A DNA stretch of 64,000 nucleotides from Tolypeutes matacus (lineage: Eukaryota > Chordata > Mammalia > Cingulata > Chlamyphoridae): NCBI GenBank assembly GCA_026826555.1, contig JAKSZT010038955.1, forward strand, positions 3,520,899-3,584,898. Direction: 5' to 3'. Below the pieces are notes generated by a model that ran no database searches, was not told the DNA's origin, and was given only the letters and a program-made list of their open reading frames with translations. The translations under genes were made by a program, and so were the position numbers. Every line of letters starts with the position of its first letter. Within the stretch, counting starts at the first letter, position 1. Below are positions 60,026 to 64,000 of this stretch, one piece after another.

Positions 60026-61897
60026 TGCCATTGGGGTCTTAGAGGCTGGTTGTTGATATCAGCACGGGAACGGCATTCAGAAGCCCAGTGATATCCTTTT
60101 ATACATCGTGGACAAATGGTGGAGGGACACGGCTTGCCAGTGGGTATTGCTGGCTGGGTATGCGGCGGTGGTGTTTTTGTGGGCATTTCCTAACAAAATG
60201 CCCTGTTTGCCCGCAGCCATAACAAGAGGAAGAACTAGTTAGGGTCTTTTTTAAGTCTGCCTTTAAATCGGTTGTGAAGTTTTGAAGTGCCGCGCCAATG
60301 GCGAGACCCATGGTTTTAGCGGGGGTTACATTTGCACACAGGCGCACTCAATTAGAGAGATCAGTATTGCGGAACAGACGGATGGCTTGCTGGCAAGACT
60401 CATTTGCATTTTCAAAAGCAAGCTGCTTAATAAAGTCACATCCGGGGTCCGTTGTGCCAAACAGGTGTTCGGCAGTGGCCTGAAGCCTACTCAGGAAGTC
60501 TGCAAATGGCTCTTCCGGTCCCTGAGTTAATTTTGCTAGGGAAGAGGTAGGGTGATTTTTCTGTGGTAATTTTTTCCATGCTATAAGCGTGGCTCTCTGA
60601 ATCTGAGAGATGAGCCCTGTGCTAAACTGGGCTTGGGCGGCGTTGGACTGAGAAGAGCCTTGACCCAAAAATTTCTTTATTGTCCACCCTTTTGTTTCTT
60701 TCTTTTTCTCATTACGCATGGCGCGCTCTCTTGCTGCCTCCTCATAATGCGAGCGCCAAGTAATGAAGTCTCCCCCAGAAAGCACAGCCTTTGCTAGTTG
60801 AAACCAATCATTAGGTGTTAGCTCCTTATCGCTCAATGCTTCTATTAAAGCGAGAGTGAACGGAGTAGTAGGGCCGTATGAATGAACAGCCTTCTTTAGT
60901 TTTTCTATTGTTTTAAAATTTAAGGGGCGATATTCAACTGTCTGTGGTCTGGTAGAAGAGCGAGGACGCTGTCGGGACTGATCATCGCTATCCCCTGCTA
61001 CATCATTCTCTCTGTCTGACTCTCCTGACTCCCTTGGTTCATCTTCCCCAGACTCCTCTGAATCGGTGTTGGGTGCAGGAGGGTGGGGCTCAGCGGGGAC
61101 GGAGTGTCCGCTTCGGAGAAGAGGGAAGGCGAGAGGGCTGCCCTTTGAGGTGTTGCTTGGGTTAGATAGCGTCATGCTCACAAGGGTTTGAGTAAGCTCT
61201 CGAACACTACGTAGCTCTGTGCAAATCTTGCCAAAGCCAGAGGATACCGGAAGGGGGTTTGGAGGGTTTGTGAAAGGTGGTAAAAGAGTTAAAGGATAAA
61301 GGGCTGGAGGGTAAGGGGGAGGCGGATGATGAAAGGAGGGCGGAAGTGGGTTAGGACTAAGGTTCACTTCCTTATTTGGTGTATGTGTTTGAGGGGTGTC
61401 GGTTTCAGCATTAGCAGAGGGAGCAGAGGGCGCGACAGGGCATGAGGGTTGGTCTTCAAAGGAAATTAGACTAACCTGCAACTCCGGGCGCAAACCAGCC
61501 TGCGAACTGGCTTGTGAAACGGCAGAGGCCTTCCCCTTGCAACTTGAGGGGGGCGGGAGTTAGATTGCAACACACTTTCACCCTCCGCAAGGAGTTGCTT
61601 AATATCTGGGGGTGGTGGAGACGCACCAATCATGTCCTGAATCAGTCGCCAATAACTAAAGGCAGTGACAGGAACACGCTCAGGTCCAAAAACTTTATAG
61701 TAATCATTTAAACAGTCGCCCACTCTATTCCAGCATCGATTATCTATTGTGCCCTCCTCGGGAAACCATGGACAGGTTTTGAGTATAAATTTGAAAAATT
61801 CAACTAAACTTTTCTTTTTAACTTTAACTCCTCGCATTTTGAGTGCCTCCTTTACTTGGATAATGAACAATGAATGTGAAGATTCCGCTTGTCCCAT
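59842..61897 (-). pseudogene. gag: Retroviral gag, two frameshifts and one stop
   Basis: Structural polyprotein. The start at 61897 (MGQAESS, a myristoylation-type N-terminus) fits better than the in-frame ATG 11 codons upstream. The matrix domain is followed by a frame change at a C6 run (61553-61548), where one base appears lost. The second frame carries late-domain motifs PSAP (61430-61419) and PPPY (61322-61311), an acidic region, capsid, and a major homology region (QGPEEPFADFLSRL). A TGA at 60350-60348 ends it; the frame reopens with nucleocapsid zinc knuckle 1 (CX2CX4HX4C). Another one-base loss, probably in the A5 run at 60178-60174, precedes knuckle 2 ([14 protein letters not shown]). 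Gag then passes the pro slippery site and ends at 59842. Confidence 0.93.
59971..60025 (-). promoter_or_regulatory. gag-pro -1 frameshift signal: GGGAAAC plus pseudoknot
   Basis: Slippery heptamer G GGA AAC at 60025-60019, exactly in the gag frame, with pro in the -1 frame. After a 6-nt spacer come TGGGGCC (60012-60006), AGCCCCA (60005-59999) and GGCCCCA (59998-59992), a 14-nt loop, and TGGGGCT (59977-59971). Arms 1 and 3 pair, as do arms 2 and 4: an H-type pseudoknot. Confidence 0.92.
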
Positions 61898-62102
61898 GAT
61901 TAAAGAATGAAGTGAAACAGAGAGTTCCACTTACCCGCCTGGAGACTGGTACCACTCCCGGGGCCAGACTGAAGAAACGGCGGGTTGGTGCAGCGCTTTC
62001 TCTCTTCCGCCGCTGGGAGCCTTTTCCTCGGCTGAGGTGCTGGAGAGCACTCTCCTTCTGTGGTGAAGCGGTGTTCTTTTCTCGATCACAGGGAATCTTC
62101 GA
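61898..62102 (-). other. Proviral 5' leader
   Basis: 205 bp between the primer site and the gag start. Packaging signal and the major splice donor for env mRNA should lie here, but I could not assign them with confidence. Confidence 0.6.
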
Positions 62103-62120
62103 GCCCCACACTGGGCACCA
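62103..62120 (-). other. Primer binding site, lysine-tRNA type
   Basis: TGGTGCCCAGTGTGGGGC, 3 bp inside the 5' LTR. It matches the known tRNA-Lys1,2 primer site at 15 of 18 positions; the three mismatches (positions 4, 10, 11) are transitions. Type D betaretroviruses use this tRNA. Confidence 0.8.
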
Positions 62121-62123
62121 GTA

Positions 62124-62546
62124 TGTATGTGCCCCGACCCGCGGGACAGCAACGGGGGCCCGAAACCTGCCGAGAAAGAATGGTGGGACAAGAGATGCGA
62201 AGAATGACAGCAAGACAGTGTTCTGATCAAGCTGCAAATTTTATTGAGGGAGCAGGGCTTATATGCTGTTTGGAGAGAGGAAGTGAGTCGGGGCGCTCCA
62301 GGATTGGAGGGTACTGTTGCTGGGGTAGGGGCAGATCTTACTTTCGCGCCCTGCGCCTGCGTACTGTTGCAATCACCTAGGCAGTGGCGGGAACCGGAGA
62401 ACAAAGGAGTAAGGAGGAAGAAGAACAAGGAAGTGACAAGGCAGATTTTGTGTCTGTGCCATGTTGTAGCATCCGCCATGTTGCTGGTTGCTATCGCCTA
62501 GGTTGTTGGCACCTCTCTTGGCAGACTCCAGTGATGGCTCCCAACA
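62124..62546 (-). repeat. 5' LTR of the provirus
   Basis: 423 bp with TG...CA ends, promoter TATAAG at 62263-62258 and AATAAA at 62245-62240. It drives transcription toward lower coordinates. The start-site region lies between those two signals. It has seven transitions and no indels relative to the 3' LTR. Confidence 0.95.
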
Positions 62547-62552
62547 CAGCCT
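62547..62552. repeat. Target-site duplication CAGCCT (right)
   Basis: Exact repeat of 53453-53458 on the other side of the provirus. Confidence 0.95.
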
Positions 62553-63360
62553 GATTTGTGTTTGGAACATTTACAACCTAAATAAGTGCAGGAGCCTCAT
62601 CCATGATGGAGAGAACAAGGTGAGGTACCTGGATGATGTACCTAAGTTCACACCAGGTGGTCTCCTCTTTCCACTCCTGATTCCCTGAGGTCATGGAGCT
62701 CCACATGGTGGTGAGAAGCTAAGTCTGATGACCAAGAACTCTGAATGGACTGGGAGAGGAGGGATATACATGTTTACAGTCTGGGAAAATAAACTGAGTC
62801 TTTAATTTTAAATTCTTATAAAATTATCCTGCCATAGAATTATCTTATGGTGACTAAACAATTATACAAAATCCACTTTTATTATTACTGTTATTATTAC
62901 TATTATTACACTTTGCCTGGGCAAGTCAGGACAGAGAATTAAATCCTGAGAATTAACTGCACAGTGTCCAAGTGTCAATTGAATGAAAGTTGGTTCATAA
63001 TTGCAATAAAATCCAGAAGTATAATATGAAGAAAACTAACTTATATGGTATATGAATGTGCATATACAACATAAAACAATATTAACATAATATAATATAA
63101 TAATATATAATATTATGTAAATATAATAGCATTACAAATATGTTTTCTATATTTGAAACTTGGAAACATCATGACATTACTTAGAATAGACATAATGGAG
63201 AATCCCTAGTGATTAAATGCTTTTAAGCAATAAAAGGAAACCTTATCTCATTAGAGGACTCACCCCCTTCCCCAAATCCCCCTTGAACCCAAGCCTGGTG
63301 TTGGTTCCTGCTCTGGGTGGCCCTGACCATCACTTGCAGCCCAGGCCCCTCCTGCAAGAG
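62553..63360 (-). repeat. Tandem IGHV block, type I, copy 3 (right part)
   Basis: Continues the block interrupted at 53452. 'agtgcaggagcctcatccat' matches 36677 and 4595 regions in order; a TTA microsatellite lies at 62880-62910. No gene before the V pseudogene. Confidence 0.7.
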
Positions 63361-63362
63361 GA

Positions 63363-63402
63363 AGTTTGTATCTGGGTTCACACTAATTTCCCCCTCACTG
63401 TG
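63363..63402 (-). promoter_or_regulatory. Degenerate V recombination signal, 24-bp spacer
   Basis: The heptamer CACAGTG (63396-63402) is intact, the spacer is 24 bp (63372-63395) and the nonamer is ATACAAACT (63363-63371). The one-base longer spacer and altered nonamer suggest reduced activity. Confidence 0.75.
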
Positions 63403-63824
63403 TCTGTTACGCAGTTAGACATGGCTATGTCTTCAGCAGTCTCAGAGATCAGCTGCAAAGAGGATAGTTTCTTGAATGTGTCTTTCAAGGTGGAGAATTG
63501 GCTCTTGAAGGATTTTTGTATGTGTTACCATCGTAGCCTATTGCTGACAAGTGCTGCAGCACCTTTCCCAGGGACTGGCAGATCCAATGCTAAAAGTAAC
63601 CAATGGTTGTTATAGAGATTCCAGAGACAGAGCAGGTGAGAGAGAAGATCTGGGAGGGTTTCACCAGTCTTGGGAGTGACTCCTGCCTCTACATCTGGGA
63701 AAAAGGAGAACCACAGTGATTCCTGTGGTCAGAGGCATCATCCCCATTACCTTCTTGTCTGAATCTTGAGATACCCACATCTGGCAGCTGCCACCAGAAA
63801 GTGAAATGACCCAAAGGGTTTCAT
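63403..63824 (-). pseudogene. Clan II V pseudogene, splice junction deleted
   Basis: Sister of the segments at 5743 and 37499. The leader ATG at 63824 is followed by a diverged leader (MKPFGSFHFL) and a GTGGGT donor. The acceptor and first codons of exon 2 are deleted: the sequence runs from a pyrimidine stretch straight into ATGTAGAGGCAGGAGTC. A TAG at 63592-63590 replaces the CDR1 Trp. HWICQ with the unusual Cys, NTYKNP and a diverged SNC in place of YYC are recognisable. Frame shifts follow in framework 3. Confidence 0.85.
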
Positions 63825-63931
63825 GTTCCTGTTGGTGAAGCCCATGAATTACAGACAGTATTTTTCTGGTTGAGGAACAGCCTCACTTTAGTTCATGTGT
63901 GCTTTGCTTTTAGCAGTTGGCCTAAATGGCA

Positions 63932-63939
63932 ATTTGCAT
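63932..63939 (-). promoter_or_regulatory. V promoter octamer ATGCAAAT
   Basis: Perfect octamer 108 bp upstream of the leader ATG at 63824, retained although the V segment is dead. Confidence 0.8.
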
Positions 63940-64000
63940 GAAGGGGTACTTTTAGAAGTAAAGGTCAAAGGGGCCCTGGGAGTCCCCTTTTTCTGGGGCT

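Larger units (their letters stand above)
53459..62546 (-). mobile_element. Chimeric endogenous retrovirus (beta-type gag-pro-pol, gamma-type env)
   Basis: A complete 9088-bp provirus inserted in IGHV block copy 3, in the same orientation as the V segments. Order in proviral sense: 5' LTR, primer site, gag, dUTPase-protease, pol, env, transport-element-like RNA, polypurine tract, 3' LTR. Gag, protease and pol resemble simian type D betaretroviruses; the two -1 frameshifts and the G-patch after protease are betaretroviral. Env has the gammaretroviral CWLC and CX6CC motifs. LTR divergence is 7/423 (1.7%), which implies a few million years under an assumed ordinary mammalian rate. Few inactivating changes are present. 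Confidence 0.95.

Noticed and set aside
1..64000. Search for D, J and constant-region genes, tRNA genes and CRISPR arrays
   Set aside because: I recognised no 12-bp-spacer D signals, J motifs (WGxG), constant domains, cloverleaf tRNA genes or spacer arrays. SINE heads are tRNA-derived but not genes.

Overview
The window is mammalian germline DNA from an immunoglobulin heavy-chain variable (IGHV) locus. The organism is probably a xenarthran, most likely an armadillo. Two things point there: tRNA-derived SINEs of the DAS type (36.2-36.5 kb, 49.1-49.7 kb) and a chimeric endogenous betaretrovirus. I recall a published report of a chimeric endogenous betaretrovirus in the nine-banded armadillo, but could not check it. 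The species call is inference. The DNA is AT-rich, full of LINE-1 debris, and holds one 10-N assembly gap at 3040-3049.

All recognisable V segments lie on the minus strand, so D, J and C genes should lie beyond the low-coordinate end. There are two kinds. Clan II (human IGHV4-like) segments sit at about 5.7-6.2, 25.1-25.5, 37.5-37.8, 41.4-41.8 and 63.4-63.8 kb. Clan III (IGHV3-like) relics sit at about 13.1-13.4, 21.2-21.4, 27.6-27.7 and 34.5-34.8 kb. Only the 5.7-6.2 kb segment has an open leader exon, splice sites, V exon and 23-bp-spacer recombination signal; the rest are pseudogenes. Each V sits in a larger duplicated block. One clan II block occurs three times (about 4.2-9.2, 34.9-39.8 and 52.2-64 kb), another twice (24.5-26.5 and 40.1-42.4 kb), and a clan III block about three times (10.9-13.4, 18.8-21.4 and 32.4-34.8 kb).

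The third clan II block is split by a complete provirus on the minus strand (53459-62546). It has two 423-bp LTRs with 7 differences, a 6-bp target duplication, a lysine-tRNA-type primer site, gag, dUTPase-protease, pol, a gammaretrovirus-type env, a constitutive-transport-element-like RNA and a polypurine tract. Both -1 frameshift sites (gag-pro and pro-pol) are preserved, the first with a well-formed pseudoknot. The coding regions carry few breaks: two apparent one-base losses and a stop in gag, one stop in pol, and one apparent one-base loss in env. The pro reading frame is open.

The remainder is LINE-1 fragments in both orientations, an older decayed retroviral pol relic near 47.7 kb, a roughly 2-kb poly-A retroposon at 50.2-52.2 kb, SINEs, microsatellites and unassigned intergenic DNA. 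Repeat family names come from recognition, not from a database search.
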